A program made the translations under genes and the position numbers. Positions 44,393-53,529 of a stretch of 64,000 nt of DNA are shown in pieces (positions within the stretch are counted from its first letter, which is position 1; every line of letters starts with the position of its first letter). The notes below the pieces were generated by a model that saw only the letters and a list, made by a program, of their open reading frames with translations, made no database searches and had not been told where the DNA came from. The stretch lies in contig CACYFH010000013.1 of the NCBI GenBank assembly GCA_902773635.1, positions 16,879 through 80,878 of the forward strand, written 5' to 3'. Source of the DNA: an uncultured Ruminococcus sp. (GTDB lineage: Bacteria > Bacillota > Clostridia > Oscillospirales > Acutalibacteraceae).

Positions 44393-45592
44393 ATGAAAAA
44401 GAAATTATACATTACGCGGACGGTCAAGCTGATCGCGCTCACGCTCCTCGTGTTCCTTTCGGCGATCATCCTGCAGGATTGGGTGCTCAGGCGCGTTGAC
44501 CATAACACGCTCCGCATGGATGCGTTCTATATGGAGAAGAAGGGCACTCTCGACGCGGTGCTCGTCGGCGCGAGCGACGTCTACGCCGGCTACTCCGCGC
44601 CCTATGCGTATGAGAAGTACGGCTACACCAGCTTCCCCTTCGCGACCCAGGCCTCCCCTTCTAATATCGTCCTTCCCCAGATCAAAGAGGTCATCAAGTA
44701 CCAGAACCCCAAGATGATCGTGGTGGAGATCAACGCCTTCCTCTATCCGGACAACAAACAGCCCGCCGAGGTCAACTGCCACCTTTTCGCGGATAATATC
44801 CCGCGCGACCAGATCTGGCGGGACTATATCGAGAAGGAAGTCCCCGAGGATACCCGGATCGAGTACTATATCCCGCTGCTCAAGTTCCACGGAAGCTGGA
44901 ACGAGTACCCCTGGAAGTTGAAATACCTCTCCGCGGATATCAAGCTCAGGAATCGCGGCTACGCGCTCCTGCGCGGCTACAAGACCGTCTCGAAAATGTT
45001 CACGGCAAACGAGAAGATCGCCAACTCCAAGTTTGAGAACGACGATTCCACCAAGCCCCTCGGTCCGATCGGCGAGCGCTGTCTGCGTGAGACGCTGGAG
45101 TATCTCAAGGAGAATGATATCCACAACGTCGTATTCACCCGCTTCCCGCACATCGTGAGACAGCGCGACTATGCCCGCTTCAAGCGCGGCAACCGCGCGG
45201 GCGAGATCATCGAGAGCTACGGCTACGACTTCGTCAACATGGAGCGCTACGCCCTGCGCGACGGCTTCGACCTCGAACACGACTGGTATAACTGGGATCA
45301 CCTGAACATCTTCGGTGCGGAGAAGTGCACGGATTATATCGCCGACCTTCTCCTGAACAAGTACGGCTTGGAGCCCTCCGAGCAGACCGCTCAGCAGAAG
45401 GAGAATTGGCAGAAGTCCGTCGAGTGCTACCACAAGGTGTATAACTATAGTGAGAGCCTGATCGAGCGCGGCGTGTTCGGTACCAAGGATGCGGGGCTGC
45501 GCACGACCGTAGAGGAGGACGACGAGACCCTCCGTCTGATCGACGAGTTCGCCGAGAACTACCCCGACTACGGCAAATACGCTAAAAAGTAG
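44393..45592 (+). CDS. Membrane-anchored SGNH-like protein (DltD/AlgJ-like role)
   Basis: The 399-residue product has one N-terminal membrane helix (about 9-27) and an extracytoplasmic SGNH-like domain. The first block is VLVGASDVYAGYSAPYA, with Ser in the GDS-like position, and the C-terminal block is NWDHLNIFGAEKCTDYIADLL, with the Asp-x-His pair. Such proteins complete the outside half of acyl transfer next to an MBOAT. The stop codon TAG overlaps the GTAG foot of a repeat. This is the last gene of the operon; a terminator follows at 45624-45658. Confidence 0.8.
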   Translation: MKKKLYITRTVKLIALTLLVFLSAIILQDWVLRRVDHNTLRMDAFYMEKKGTLDAVLVGASDVYAGYSAPYAYEKYGYTSFPFATQASPSNIVLPQIKEVIKYQNPKMIVVEINAFLYPDNKQPAEVNCHLFADNIPRDQIWRDYIEKEVPEDTRIEYYIPLLKFHGSWNEYPWKLKYLSADIKLRNRGYALLRGYKTVSKMFTANEKIANSKFENDDSTKPLGPIGERCLRETLEYLKENDIHNVVFTRFPHIVRQRDYARFKRGNRAGEIIESYGYDFVNMERYALRDGFDLEHDWYNWDHLNIFGAEKCTDYIADLLLNKYGLEPSEQTAQQKENWQKSVECYHKVYNYSESLIERGVFGTKDAGLRTTVEEDDETLRLIDEFAENYPDYGKYAKK

Positions 45593-45623
45593 GGACGACG
45601 CTTGCAACAATCCAAAACCATCC

Positions 45624-45658
45624 CGCTCCCCGTGACATCGCGTCACAGGGAGCGTTTT
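45624..45658 (+). terminator. Terminator after the dlt-like operon
   Basis: CGCTCCC (45624-45630) with GTGAC pairs with GTCAC and GGGAGCG (ending 45654), followed by TTTT. Confidence 0.75.
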
Positions 45659-45663
45659 GCATA

Positions 45664-45752
45664 GTAGGGGGCGTCGCCCCCGACGCCCCGAAACCCTTCC
45701 GCCAAGTCCCTCTATCCACAAATCTGTAGGGGGCGTCGCCCTCGACGCCCCG
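45664..45752 (+). repeat. Two tandem GTAG-headed palindromes
   Basis: Copies at 45664-45690 and 45726-45752 read GTAGGGGGCGTCGCCC then CGACGCCCCG, nearly identical and each followed by AAACCCTTCC. They are the best REP-like matches to the palindromes in the RAYT gene. The 426-bp gap to mraZ also holds a terminator-like GCAGCGCCC/GGGCGCTGC hairpin at 45814-45834. Confidence 0.75.
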
Positions 45753-45918
45753 AAACCCTTCCTCCACAACCCTCCATCCGCAAACCCAATAACCCCAAAA
45801 CCATGCCGCAGCGCCCTATTCGGGGCGCTGCTTTCCTATTTATTACAGCAAACTCAACAAAGAACGCGCCAAACATTAATGAATTGTAAAAACTATGTAA
45901 AAAATGTTACATTTTCCC

Positions 45919-45947
45919 TTGATTTCTTCCATAGCATCGGTTATAAT
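45919..45947 (+). promoter_or_regulatory. Predicted dcw promoter upstream of mraZ
   Basis: TTGATT (45919-45924) and TATAAT (45942-45947) are 17 bp apart. The spacer contains GTGTCATTCTGTG downstream, not scored as a site. Confidence 0.65.
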
Positions 45948-46018
45948 AGGTTCGTTAGTGGCGTTTGGTGTCATTCTGTGACACGAAACCCCAAATTTCA
46001 GCGACAGGAGGCAGGAAA

Positions 46019-46438
46019 ATGTTCTTAGGAACCAGCAACCATAATCTGGACAGCAAGGGCAGAGTCATTTTGCCTGCCGAATTCCGCGCCGAGCTGGGCG
46101 AGACATTCTACATCACGATGGGCTTCCATCGCTGCGCTCAGGTTTTGAGCGCGGCGGAGTTCGACCGCCTGCGTGAGCAGATCCGTCTCTTGCCTGCCGA
46201 CAAGGCGCTGTCGCTGCAATATCTCCTGATCTCACCCGCCAAAGCCGTTACTCCCAACTCCCAGGGGCGCGTTATGATCCCCCAGAAGCTGCGTGAGGAC
46301 GCCGGGCTTGTCGGCGAGGTGACGGTCGTCGGCATGGACAACCGCATCGAGATCTGGGACAAAACCGAATTCACCGCGTTTATGGAGCAGCAGAAGCACG
46401 CTTCCATGCAGGAAGCGCTCGAGCTGCTGAGGCTGTGA
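46019..46438 (+). CDS. mraZ: Division/cell-wall cluster regulator MraZ
   Basis: The 139-residue AbrB-fold DNA-binding protein has the duplicated MraZ motif: NLDSKGRVILPAEFRAELG in the first half and NSQGRVMIPQKLREDAGL in the second. MraZ rings bind GTGGG-type repeats before their own gene and adjust dcw expression. The start at 46019 follows AGGAGG; a longer in-frame start at 45965 lacks a ribosome site. rsmH follows with a 2-bp gap, the standard order. Confidence 0.96.
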   Translation: MFLGTSNHNLDSKGRVILPAEFRAELGETFYITMGFHRCAQVLSAAEFDRLREQIRLLPADKALSLQYLLISPAKAVTPNSQGRVMIPQKLREDAGLVGEVTVVGMDNRIEIWDKTEFTAFMEQQKHASMQEALELLRL

Positions 46439-46440
46439 TC

Positions 46441-47364
46441 ATGGAGTTCAGTCATGTGACCGTCCTCTTGCGTGAAGCAGTCGACGGCTTGGATATCCGC
46501 CCGGACGGCGTGTATATTGACGGAACAGCGGGCGGGGGCGGCCATTCCGCCGAGATCCTGTCCCGCCTGACCACCGGCTCTCTCTACAGCATTGATCAGG
46601 ATCCCGACGCGATCGCGACCGTGACGGAGCGCTTCAGGGGCGACAGCCGCTCCCATATCGTGCAGGGCAACTTCGGACAGATGAAGCGCCTGCTGAATGA
46701 TCTCGGCGTGCCCGCCGTGGACGGCGTTCTGCTGGATATCGGCGTTTCCTCCCACCAGCTCGACGAGCGTTCCCGCGGCTTCTCTTATCACGAGGACGCG
46801 CCGCTGGATATGCGCATGAGCCAAAGCGGAGAGACCGCCGCCGATCTGGTCAACACCCTCAGCGTAGGGGAGCTGAGCAGGATCATTTCCCTCTACGGAG
46901 AGGAGAAGTACGCCTTTTCCATCGCGAAGGGCATCGCCCGCTATCGGGAGGAAAAGCCCATCGAGACCACCTTGGAGCTCGCTGAGATCGTCAAGGAGAA
47001 CGTGCCCCAGCGTGTGCGCCGCGACGGACATCCCGCCCGCAAAACCTTCCAAGCCATCCGCATCGCCGTGAACCACGAGCTGGACGTGCTGGAAACAGGC
47101 TTGCAGGACGCGTTCGAGCTGTTGAACAAGGGCGGCAGGCTGAGCGTGATCACCTTCCACTCGCTGGAGGATCGCATCGTCAAGCAGTTTATGCGCGACA
47201 AAGCCGAGGGCTGTACCTGCCCGAAGGACTTTCCTGTCTGCGTCTGCGGAAAGAAGCCGCAGGTGAAGATCATCACCCGAAAACCGATCTTGCCCTCCGA
47301 GGAGGAGCTGGAAGCGAACCCGAGGGCGCGATCCGCGAAGCTGAGGATCTGCGAAAAGCTGTGA
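46441..47364 (+). CDS. rsmH: 16S rRNA m4C1402 methyltransferase
   Basis: RsmH (MraW) N4-methylates C1402 of 16S rRNA, fine-tuning decoding. The 307-residue protein has the SAM-binding motif DGTAGGGGHSAEIL (about 24-37), YSIDQDPDAI, LLDIGVSSHQLD and ERSRGFSYHEDAPLDMRM, followed by the SRKTFQ-like region PARKTFQAIRIAVNHEL. ATG 46441 is taken; GTG 46435 overlaps the mraZ stop. Its usual dcw neighbour ftsL follows, but after an AT-rich gap of 362 bp. Confidence 0.96.
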   Translation: MEFSHVTVLLREAVDGLDIRPDGVYIDGTAGGGGHSAEILSRLTTGSLYSIDQDPDAIATVTERFRGDSRSHIVQGNFGQMKRLLNDLGVPAVDGVLLDIGVSSHQLDERSRGFSYHEDAPLDMRMSQSGETAADLVNTLSVGELSRIISLYGEEKYAFSIAKGIARYREEKPIETTLELAEIVKENVPQRVRRDGHPARKTFQAIRIAVNHELDVLETGLQDAFELLNKGGRLSVITFHSLEDRIVKQFMRDKAEGCTCPKDFPVCVCGKKPQVKIITRKPILPSEEELEANPRARSAKLRICEKL

Positions 47365-47726
47365 TTATTCTAAATATGAATCAAAAAGCGGATCCTTTGG
47401 CAGATAGTTGAAATAATTCGGTATCAGGCGGCATATTTGTACAGTTTTACTATGGACAAGCGGAGCTTGATATAGTAAAATAATAACAGTTTTGTAACAA
47501 TTGATCCTACTATAAATTGTGCTGAAATCGCGAAAAAAACACATTATCCAGTAGTTTTTCGCAAAAAATCAGCAAAATCAGGCAAAAAATCGCCGTTTTT
47601 ATTACAGAAACGTAACCGATAAAATTCCGTTATTTTCGACGTGTTTTTCAGAAAAAACAGTAAAAACAGAAACCAAAATGCTTGAAAAAGCCCAAAAACG
47701 CGTCGGTTGAGTGATAGAGGTGCAGC
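47365..47726. other. AT-rich gap between rsmH and ftsL
   Basis: This 362-bp stretch is clearly AT-richer than its neighbours and has no plausible gene on either strand. It may hold an internal dcw promoter: TTGATATAGTAAAAT-like sequence near 47468 and ACTATAAATTG near 47511. No repeat of the families seen elsewhere is present. Confidence 0.5.
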
Positions 47727-48278
47727 ATGGCTTATTACTCCCGCAGTAACCTCGCCTATGACTTCACGCTCTTTGAAGAGCACGACGAGCGCGTGAGAGC
47801 GCGCTCGCGCAGGGCGAAGGATGAGTCCGCCGTCGAGGACGGCAGCGCACAACAGAATACCGAAACGACACAGCACAGAGAGCCGCGGGTCGGCGTACGC
47901 CGCATCCGCCGCCGCAGATCGAATTTCGCCCGCATCGCGCTGGGCGTTGTGTTCGGTCTCGCGGTCATTTTCATCGTCGTCTCCATCATCCACGGTCAGG
48001 TCCAACTGACCGAGCTGAACCAGGAGATCGCCGACGCGAAGGCGCAGCTCGCGGAGCAGCAGAGCGTATACACCCAGCTTGAGATGAAGGTGGACTCCTC
48101 GATCTCGACGACGACGGTGGAGGAATACGCCAAGGATAAGCTCCACATGAGCAAGGCGGCGAACTCACAGAAGGAGTTCGTGAATCTGTCCGAGGGCGAC
48201 AAGGCCGAGGTCACCATGAAAGAGGACAAGAATATCTTTGAGGCCATCGCGGACGCGATCTCGTCCCTCTGGTCATAA
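47727..48278 (+). CDS. ftsL: FtsL-like septum protein
   Basis: The 183-residue bitopic protein has a long basic cytoplasmic N-terminus (RVGVRRIRRRRSNFARI), one membrane helix (about 73-92, IALGVVFGLAVIFIVVSII) and a periplasmic-side coiled coil (QVQLTELNQEIADAKAQLAEQQSVYTQLEMKVDSS), then VEEYAKDKLHMSKA. FtsL works with FtsB/DivIC and FtsQ to activate septal peptidoglycan synthesis. The position between rsmH and the class B PBP is diagnostic. GAGGTG precedes the ATG. Confidence 0.88.
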   Translation: MAYYSRSNLAYDFTLFEEHDERVRARSRRAKDESAVEDGSAQQNTETTQHREPRVGVRRIRRRRSNFARIALGVVFGLAVIFIVVSIIHGQVQLTELNQEIADAKAQLAEQQSVYTQLEMKVDSSISTTTVEEYAKDKLHMSKAANSQKEFVNLSEGDKAEVTMKEDKNIFEAIADAISSLWS

Positions 48279-48524
48279 CAAAAACCTCGGCGACATACAT
48301 ATTTGATGAGATAAGAGTTGAGATTTGTCTTAACTCTTATTCGTGCTTTATAATGATTTGCGTCAGCAGATCAAATCACGCACCGCAGGTGCAAATCATG
48401 AACCATGTTCTATTCATGACAGCTCGCTGTCAAATCATCACGAGCAGACGCATGAATTGGCATGGGCACAAAGGTGCCCGCCATGATTTGCCGGCGGCAT
48501 TTCAGAGGAAAGGAGTTTTCGCAT

Positions 48525-50840
48525 ATGGGAGCTAACCAAAGGCTCAGAACCAGAACCGTATGGCTGTTGATCATCATTCTGGCGCTCGGCTTCGGCGCGG
48601 TCATCACGCGTCTGGGCTTTTTACAGCTTGTGCAGGGCGAAGAACTCCAGCGCCGCGCGATTGAGCAGCAGCTCTCCGACACGCCGATCTCCGCGAAACG
48701 CGGCACGATTTATGATTCTCACGGCAACATCCTCGCCCAGTCGGCTTCCGTCTGGCGCGTGGTCATGGCGCCGGCTTACTTTGACGAGGGCGCGGACGGC
48801 GACGCTCAGCGCGCCTTTGTCGCCTCCCGTCTGGCGGCGATCCTCTCGCTCGATGAGAAGGAGCTTTTGGAGGACACCAAGCAGAATATCTACTACGTTT
48901 CCGTCAAGCGCAAGATCGAGAGCGAGGAAAAGGAGCAGATCATCGAGCTGCAGAAGGAGATCTATGAGAAGTACGGCAAATCCGGTCTGATCTCCCTGCT
49001 CGACGACTACAAGCGCTATTATCCCTACAACGACCTCGCGTCCTCGGTCATCGGCTTCACCGGCTCGGAGGATCAGGGACTGTGGGGCATCGAGTACCAG
49101 TACGAGGACTACCTCGGCGGCACGCCGGGACGTATCGTCTCCGCACAGAACGGTATCTCGACGGAAATGCCCTTCGACTTCAACCAGAATATCGGTGCGA
49201 TCGACGGCAGCTCGCTGGTGCTGACGATCGACAAGACCGTTCAGGGCATCGTGGAAAAATACATGAAGCAGGCGGTCATCGACAACCAGGTGCATGAACG
49301 CGGCGTCTGTATCGTCATGGACGTCAACAACGGCGAGATCCTCGCGATGGCGTCCGTCAACGGCTTCAACCTCAACGATCCCTATACCATCACGCAGGAA
49401 CAGCAGGATGAGATCAACGCAATCGACAACGAGTACCTGATCGCGCACAAAAAGACCGAGGATCCCTCGCTCCTCTCCAAAACAGAACGCGACAAGCTGA
49501 TTGCAGAGGCAAAATCGGAGGCGGAGAGTGCCGCGCTCGCGCGCAACTGGCGCAACAAGGCGATCTCCGACACTTATTATCCCGGCTCTGTTTTCAAGAT
49601 GATCACCCTGTCGATGGCGCTCCAGGAGGGCGTTGTGGACGCGAACAGCCGCTTCACCTGTACCGGCGCATACCAGCTTTACGAAGATACCATCCACTGT
49701 CATAATACCAGCGGTCACGGAACCCAGACCTATCAGGAATGTCTGTGGAACTCCTGCAACCCCGGTTTCATTCAGATCGGTCAGCTCGTCGGCAAGCAGA
49801 AATTCTGGGAATACTACCAGGCGTTCGGCTTCTCCGACAAGACCGGCATCGACCTGCCCGGCGAGAGCGGCGACCAGTTCTTCATCCACGACGGCGTAGA
49901 GGGCAACATGCTCGACACCGACCTTGCGGTCGCATCCTTCGGTCAGAACTTCTCCATCACTCCGATCCAGATGATCACCGCCGCGAGCGCGGTCGCGAAC
50001 GGCGGCTACCTCGTACAGCCCCACGTCGTCAAGCAGATCCTCGACGCGGACGGCAACGTCGTCAAGAACGTCTCCACGGACGTCAAGCGTCAGGTCATCT
50101 CCGACGAAGTCTCCAAGGAGATGTGCGGGATCATGGAAGAAAACTGTATCTCCGGTTCCGGTGCGAACGGCTACGTCGCGGGCTACCGCGTCGGCGGCAA
50201 GACCGGTACGTCCGAGAAGCTGATCGACGTTAACGGCGACGGCTCCGACGACTATATCGCGTCCTTCTGCGGCTTCGCTCCCGCGAACAACCCGCAGTAC
50301 GCGGCGCTGGTGTTCTTTGACGCGCCTCTGGGCGGCAGCTACTACGGCTCCGCAGTCGCGGCGCCCGTATTCTCCGAGATCATGAGCGAGGTGCTCCCGT
50401 ATCTGGAGGTCGTCGCGCAGTATACCGACGAAGAACTCCTGAACATCGATTCGGCGGCAGGCTCCTACACCGGCATGAGCCTTGAGGACGCGATGAACGC
50501 CGTTCAGGCGGACGGCTTCACCCCGCTGGTCAAGGGCGAAGGTCCGACCGTCGTCACCCAGAACCCGGTCGCGGGCGCGGTCGTTCCGTCCGGCGGTACG
50601 GTCGTCCTCTACACGGAAAAGACGGATACGCCCGAAATGGTCACCGTCCCCGACTTCTCCGGCATGGGCGTCTCCGACTGCAACTATGTGGCGGCAGGCT
50701 ACGGGCTGAACCTCAGCGTGACCGGTATGATCGGCTCTGCGGAGAGCACGGCGATCGGTCAGAGCATCGCGGAGGGCGAGCAGGTGCCCGCCGGTACGGT
50801 CATCACCGTCACCTTCGGCGGCGGAGGGATCAATGACTGA
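48525..50840 (+). CDS. pbpB: Class B penicillin-binding protein with PASTA domains (PBP2B/SpoVD type)
   Basis: The 771-residue division transpeptidase has an N-terminal helix (about 10-30), a dimerisation domain (RGTIYDSHGNILAQS) and a catalytic domain with PGSVFK (active Ser), NSCN and KTGTS. Two C-terminal PASTA modules (about 655-770) contain the VTVPDFSGMGV start of the second. It cross-links septal peptidoglycan with FtsW. The start at 48525 follows AGGAAAGGAG; an earlier in-frame ATG at 48462 lacks one. The next Mur genes of the standard order (murE, murF) are missing, and mraY follows after a 200-bp repeat region. Confidence 0.95.
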   Translation: MGANQRLRTRTVWLLIIILALGFGAVITRLGFLQLVQGEELQRRAIEQQLSDTPISAKRGTIYDSHGNILAQSASVWRVVMAPAYFDEGADGDAQRAFVASRLAAILSLDEKELLEDTKQNIYYVSVKRKIESEEKEQIIELQKEIYEKYGKSGLISLLDDYKRYYPYNDLASSVIGFTGSEDQGLWGIEYQYEDYLGGTPGRIVSAQNGISTEMPFDFNQNIGAIDGSSLVLTIDKTVQGIVEKYMKQAVIDNQVHERGVCIVMDVNNGEILAMASVNGFNLNDPYTITQEQQDEINAIDNEYLIAHKKTEDPSLLSKTERDKLIAEAKSEAESAALARNWRNKAISDTYYPGSVFKMITLSMALQEGVVDANSRFTCTGAYQLYEDTIHCHNTSGHGTQTYQECLWNSCNPGFIQIGQLVGKQKFWEYYQAFGFSDKTGIDLPGESGDQFFIHDGVEGNMLDTDLAVASFGQNFSITPIQMITAASAVANGGYLVQPHVVKQILDADGNVVKNVSTDVKRQVISDEVSKEMCGIMEENCISGSGANGYVAGYRVGGKTGTSEKLIDVNGDGSDDYIASFCGFAPANNPQYAALVFFDAPLGGSYYGSAVAAPVFSEIMSEVLPYLEVVAQYTDEELLNIDSAAGSYTGMSLEDAMNAVQADGFTPLVKGEGPTVVTQNPVAGAVVPSGGTVVLYTEKTDTPEMVTVPDFSGMGVSDCNYVAAGYGLNLSVTGMIGSAESTAIGQSIAEGEQVPAGTVITVTFGGGGIND

Positions 50841-50869
50841 TCTGCGATCAGTTAATGAATACTGAAGAC

Positions 50870-51025
50870 TGAAAAATGAAGAATGAATAATTGTGGGCGG
50901 GCTCTGCCCGCACCCGGATGATAGAATGACTGATCTGCGGAAAGTCAAAGAATAGAGAATAAAGAATAGAGAATAGAGAATAGTTGCGGGCGGGCATTGC
51001 CCGCACCCGAATGATAGAATGATAA
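50870..51025. repeat. Duplicated palindromic repeats between pbpB and mraY
   Basis: A unit with GGGCGGGCTCTGCCCGCACCC (50895-50915 region) and GATGATAGAATGA is repeated at 50986-51022 (GGGCGGGCATTGCCCGCACCC). The motif ATGACTGATCTGCG at the end of pbpB (about 50833-50846) also recurs at 50927-50940. Confidence 0.6.
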
Positions 51026-51040
51026 AAATGAGGTGTTTTC

Positions 51041-52042
51041 ATGGAAACAGGTTTATGGGCTTTCGGTGCGGCGGTCGTGTCCTTTGCGCTGACCGCTTTG
51101 ATCGGCAAGGCGCTCATTCCCTTCCTGCATAAGCTGAAATTCGGTCAGACCATTCTTGAGGACGGTCCGAAATGGCATAAGGGCAAGCAGGGTACTCCCA
51201 CGATGGGCGGTATCATGTTCATCATCGGCATCGTTGTCGCGACGACCGCGGGCGTTCTGCTGTTCAGCATGACCCACGGCGGGCTGGACTCCGTCAGCCG
51301 CTTTGTGTTCGTCGGTCTGCTGTTCGCCCTGCTCAACGGCGGTATCGGCTTCATCGACGACTATGTCAAGGTCGTCAAGAAGCGCAACCTCGGTCTGACG
51401 GCGATCCAGAAGCTGGTGCTCCAGTTCGCGGCGGCGGCGATCTACCTGCTGTTGATGGCGCTGTGCAAGGACGACACCTCGATCATGGTGCCCTTCGTCG
51501 GCGCGGTCGACCTCGGCTTTGCGTACTATCCGATCATGGCGATCGTCCTGGTCGGTATCGTGAACGCCGTCAACCTCACGGACGGCATCGACGGTCTGGA
51601 CGGCTCGATCACCTTCTTCGCGAGCCTGTTCCTGATGCTGATCGCGAACGTGATCGGCAACCATCAGGGCAACGTCATCTATGCGGCGGCTGTTGCGGGC
51701 GGCTGTCTGGGCTTCCTCGTCTGGAACTTCCACCCCGCCAAGGTCTTCATGGGCGACACCGGCTCGCTCTTCCTCGGCGGTATCGTGTGCTCTATCGCGC
51801 TGGCGATGGATATGCAGCTCATCCTGCTGCTGATTTCGCTGACCTATCTGCTGGAGATGTTCTCCGTTATGCTCCAGGTCAGCTACTTCAAGCTCACCCA
51901 CGGCAAGCGCATCTTTAAGATGTCCCCGATCCACCATCACTTTGAGATGTGCGGCTGGTCGGAGATGAAGATCGTCCTCGTGTTCTCCGCGTTCACCGCG
52001 CTGTGCGGTCTCGGAGCGCTGCTGCTGGTGATCTTTGGGTAA
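51041..52042 (+). CDS. mraY: Phospho-N-acetylmuramoyl-pentapeptide transferase
   Basis: MraY moves phospho-MurNAc-pentapeptide from UDP to undecaprenyl phosphate, making lipid I. The 333-residue membrane protein has about ten helices and the conserved motifs GTPTMGGIMF, FIDDYVKVVKKRNLGLTAIQK, NLTDGIDGLDGSI, FHPAKVFMGDTGSLFLGG and the His-rich PIHHHFE, including the catalytic Asp residues and Mg-binding region. GAGGTG lies 9 bases before ATG. The ligases murC-F are not in the cluster. Confidence 0.97.
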   Translation: METGLWAFGAAVVSFALTALIGKALIPFLHKLKFGQTILEDGPKWHKGKQGTPTMGGIMFIIGIVVATTAGVLLFSMTHGGLDSVSRFVFVGLLFALLNGGIGFIDDYVKVVKKRNLGLTAIQKLVLQFAAAAIYLLLMALCKDDTSIMVPFVGAVDLGFAYYPIMAIVLVGIVNAVNLTDGIDGLDGSITFFASLFLMLIANVIGNHQGNVIYAAAVAGGCLGFLVWNFHPAKVFMGDTGSLFLGGIVCSIALAMDMQLILLLISLTYLLEMFSVMLQVSYFKLTHGKRIFKMSPIHHHFEMCGWSEMKIVLVFSAFTALCGLGALLLVIFG

Positions 52043-52075
52043 GAAGGGTTACTCGCTTCGCTCAAGCAGATTATA

Positions 52076-52122
52076 CAATCCCTCACCCTCCTTCGGAGGG
52101 AGCTCCCTTTACCAAAGGGAGC
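52076..52122 (-). repeat. CTCCCTTTGGTAAAGGGAG-type repeat (minus orientation)
   Basis: Read on the minus strand it is the CTCCCTTTGGTAAAGGGAG palindrome followed by the CTCCTTCGGAGG-like stem and GAGGGATTGTAT; it lies between mraY and ftsW. Confidence 0.75.
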
Positions 52123-52162
52123 CGCAATCCTCAGAAAGGGAGACTATGAAAGGACAGAGGTT

Positions 52163-53386
52163 ATGACGACAATTGAACAAACCTCGCGCCGCAGGCGGGA
52201 AAGCCGCGAGCGTGAGCGCCGCGCCTCGTCCGGACGCGGGAAACGAAAAATCAATTTCTCTCTATTGAATATCGGAAAGGGGCTTGACGTGCCCTTCGTC
52301 CTGCTGATCTTCGTTTTGCTGGCGATCGGCATCACGATGATGTTCTCCGCGAGCTATCCTGTCGCGTTTTATGAGAACAATGACAGCTATTATTATCTGA
52401 AAAAACAGCTTTTGTTCGCGGCGATCGGTCTGGCGGTCATGCTGGCGGTGTCCTTCGTCGACTACCATTATTACCACCGCTTCGCGGCGATCATCCTTGC
52501 CATCAGCTATGTGGCGCTGATCCTCGTGTTGATCCTGCCGGCACAGGCGGGCGGCGTACACCGCTGGATCGGAATGGGCTCGTTCGGTATCCAGGCGTCG
52601 GAGATCAGTAAATTCGCGATCGTCCTCTTCATGGCGCACTGGGGCAGCCGGTACTACGACCGCATGGGCACGCTGAAATACGGTGTTCTGCCCGGCGCGG
52701 CGGTGCTGGTGTCCACGGCGGCGCTGTTGATCCTCGAGCCGCACTACTCCTGCATCGTTATCATTGCCCTGCTGACCGTCATCATGATGTTCGTCTCGGG
52801 CATCAAGATCAAGTGGCTTGCGGTCGCGGCGATCGGACTTGCCGCGGTGATCCTGCTCTTGTGGGTGACTGGACTGCTGACCTACGCGATGGAGCGTCTC
52901 GACGGCTGGGGTCAGGCGCTGAACGAAGACCTCGACCGCGATATGTGGAACGCGACCTATCAGACCAGAAACAGCCTGTATGCGATCGGCTCGGGCGGTC
53001 TGTTCGGCCTTGGACTGGGACAGAGCCGGCAAAAGTATCTGTACCTGCCCGAGCCGCAGAACGACTTCATCTTCGCCATCGTGTGTGAGGAGCTGGGGCT
53101 GGTCGGTGCGGTGGTAATCCTCTTGATCTTCGCGCTGCTTGTCTGGCGCGGCATCATCATCTCGCTGAGAGCGCGCGACCGCTTCGGAAAGCTGCTGGGC
53201 ATCGGCTTGACGAGCCACATCGGCTTGCAGGTCATATTGAATATATTGGTTATCACCGACTGGCTCCCGAACACGGGTATCTCCCTGCCGTTCTTCAGCT
53301 ACGGCGGCTCCTCGCTGCTGACGCTGATGTTCGAGATGGGCGTTATCCTCTCGGTCTCCAGAACGTCGAACATAGAGAAGTCTTAA
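52163..53386 (+). CDS. ftsW: Lipid II polymerase FtsW (SEDS family)
   Basis: The 407-residue membrane protein has about ten helices after a basic N-terminus (RRRRESRERERRASSGRGKRK). SEDS signatures include VHRWIGMGSFGIQASEISKFA, PLFGLGLGQSRQKYLYLPEPQNDFIFAI (near the catalytic loop) and the C-terminal NTGISLPFFSYGGSSLL. With the class B PBP it polymerises septal peptidoglycan. The ATG at 52163 has a short AGAGG site. murG follows after a repeat of 143 bp. Confidence 0.95.
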   Translation: MTTIEQTSRRRRESRERERRASSGRGKRKINFSLLNIGKGLDVPFVLLIFVLLAIGITMMFSASYPVAFYENNDSYYYLKKQLLFAAIGLAVMLAVSFVDYHYYHRFAAIILAISYVALILVLILPAQAGGVHRWIGMGSFGIQASEISKFAIVLFMAHWGSRYYDRMGTLKYGVLPGAAVLVSTAALLILEPHYSCIVIIALLTVIMMFVSGIKIKWLAVAAIGLAAVILLLWVTGLLTYAMERLDGWGQALNEDLDRDMWNATYQTRNSLYAIGSGGLFGLGLGQSRQKYLYLPEPQNDFIFAIVCEELGLVGAVVILLIFALLVWRGIIISLRARDRFGKLLGIGLTSHIGLQVILNILVITDWLPNTGISLPFFSYGGSSLLTLMFEMGVILSVSRTSNIEKS

Positions 53387-53388
53387 TA

Positions 53389-53514
53389 ATGAGGAATTAG
53401 GAGTTAGGAATTAGGAATTGCGGGAAACGCTTCGCGTTTTTGATTGATAAACAGCAATCAGGTGCGGACGGAGTCCGCCGATAATTCCTCATTCCTCATT
53501 CCTGATTCCTAATT
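53389..53514. repeat. MITE-like element between ftsW and murG
   Basis: The arms ATGAGGAATTAGGAGTTAGG (from 53389) and CTCATTCCTGATTCCTAAT (to 53514) enclose AAACGCTTCGCGTTT and a GCGGACGGAGTCCGC hairpin. The same structure occurs at 54658-54811. Confidence 0.7.
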
Positions 53515-53529
53515 TAAACGGAGTTTCAT

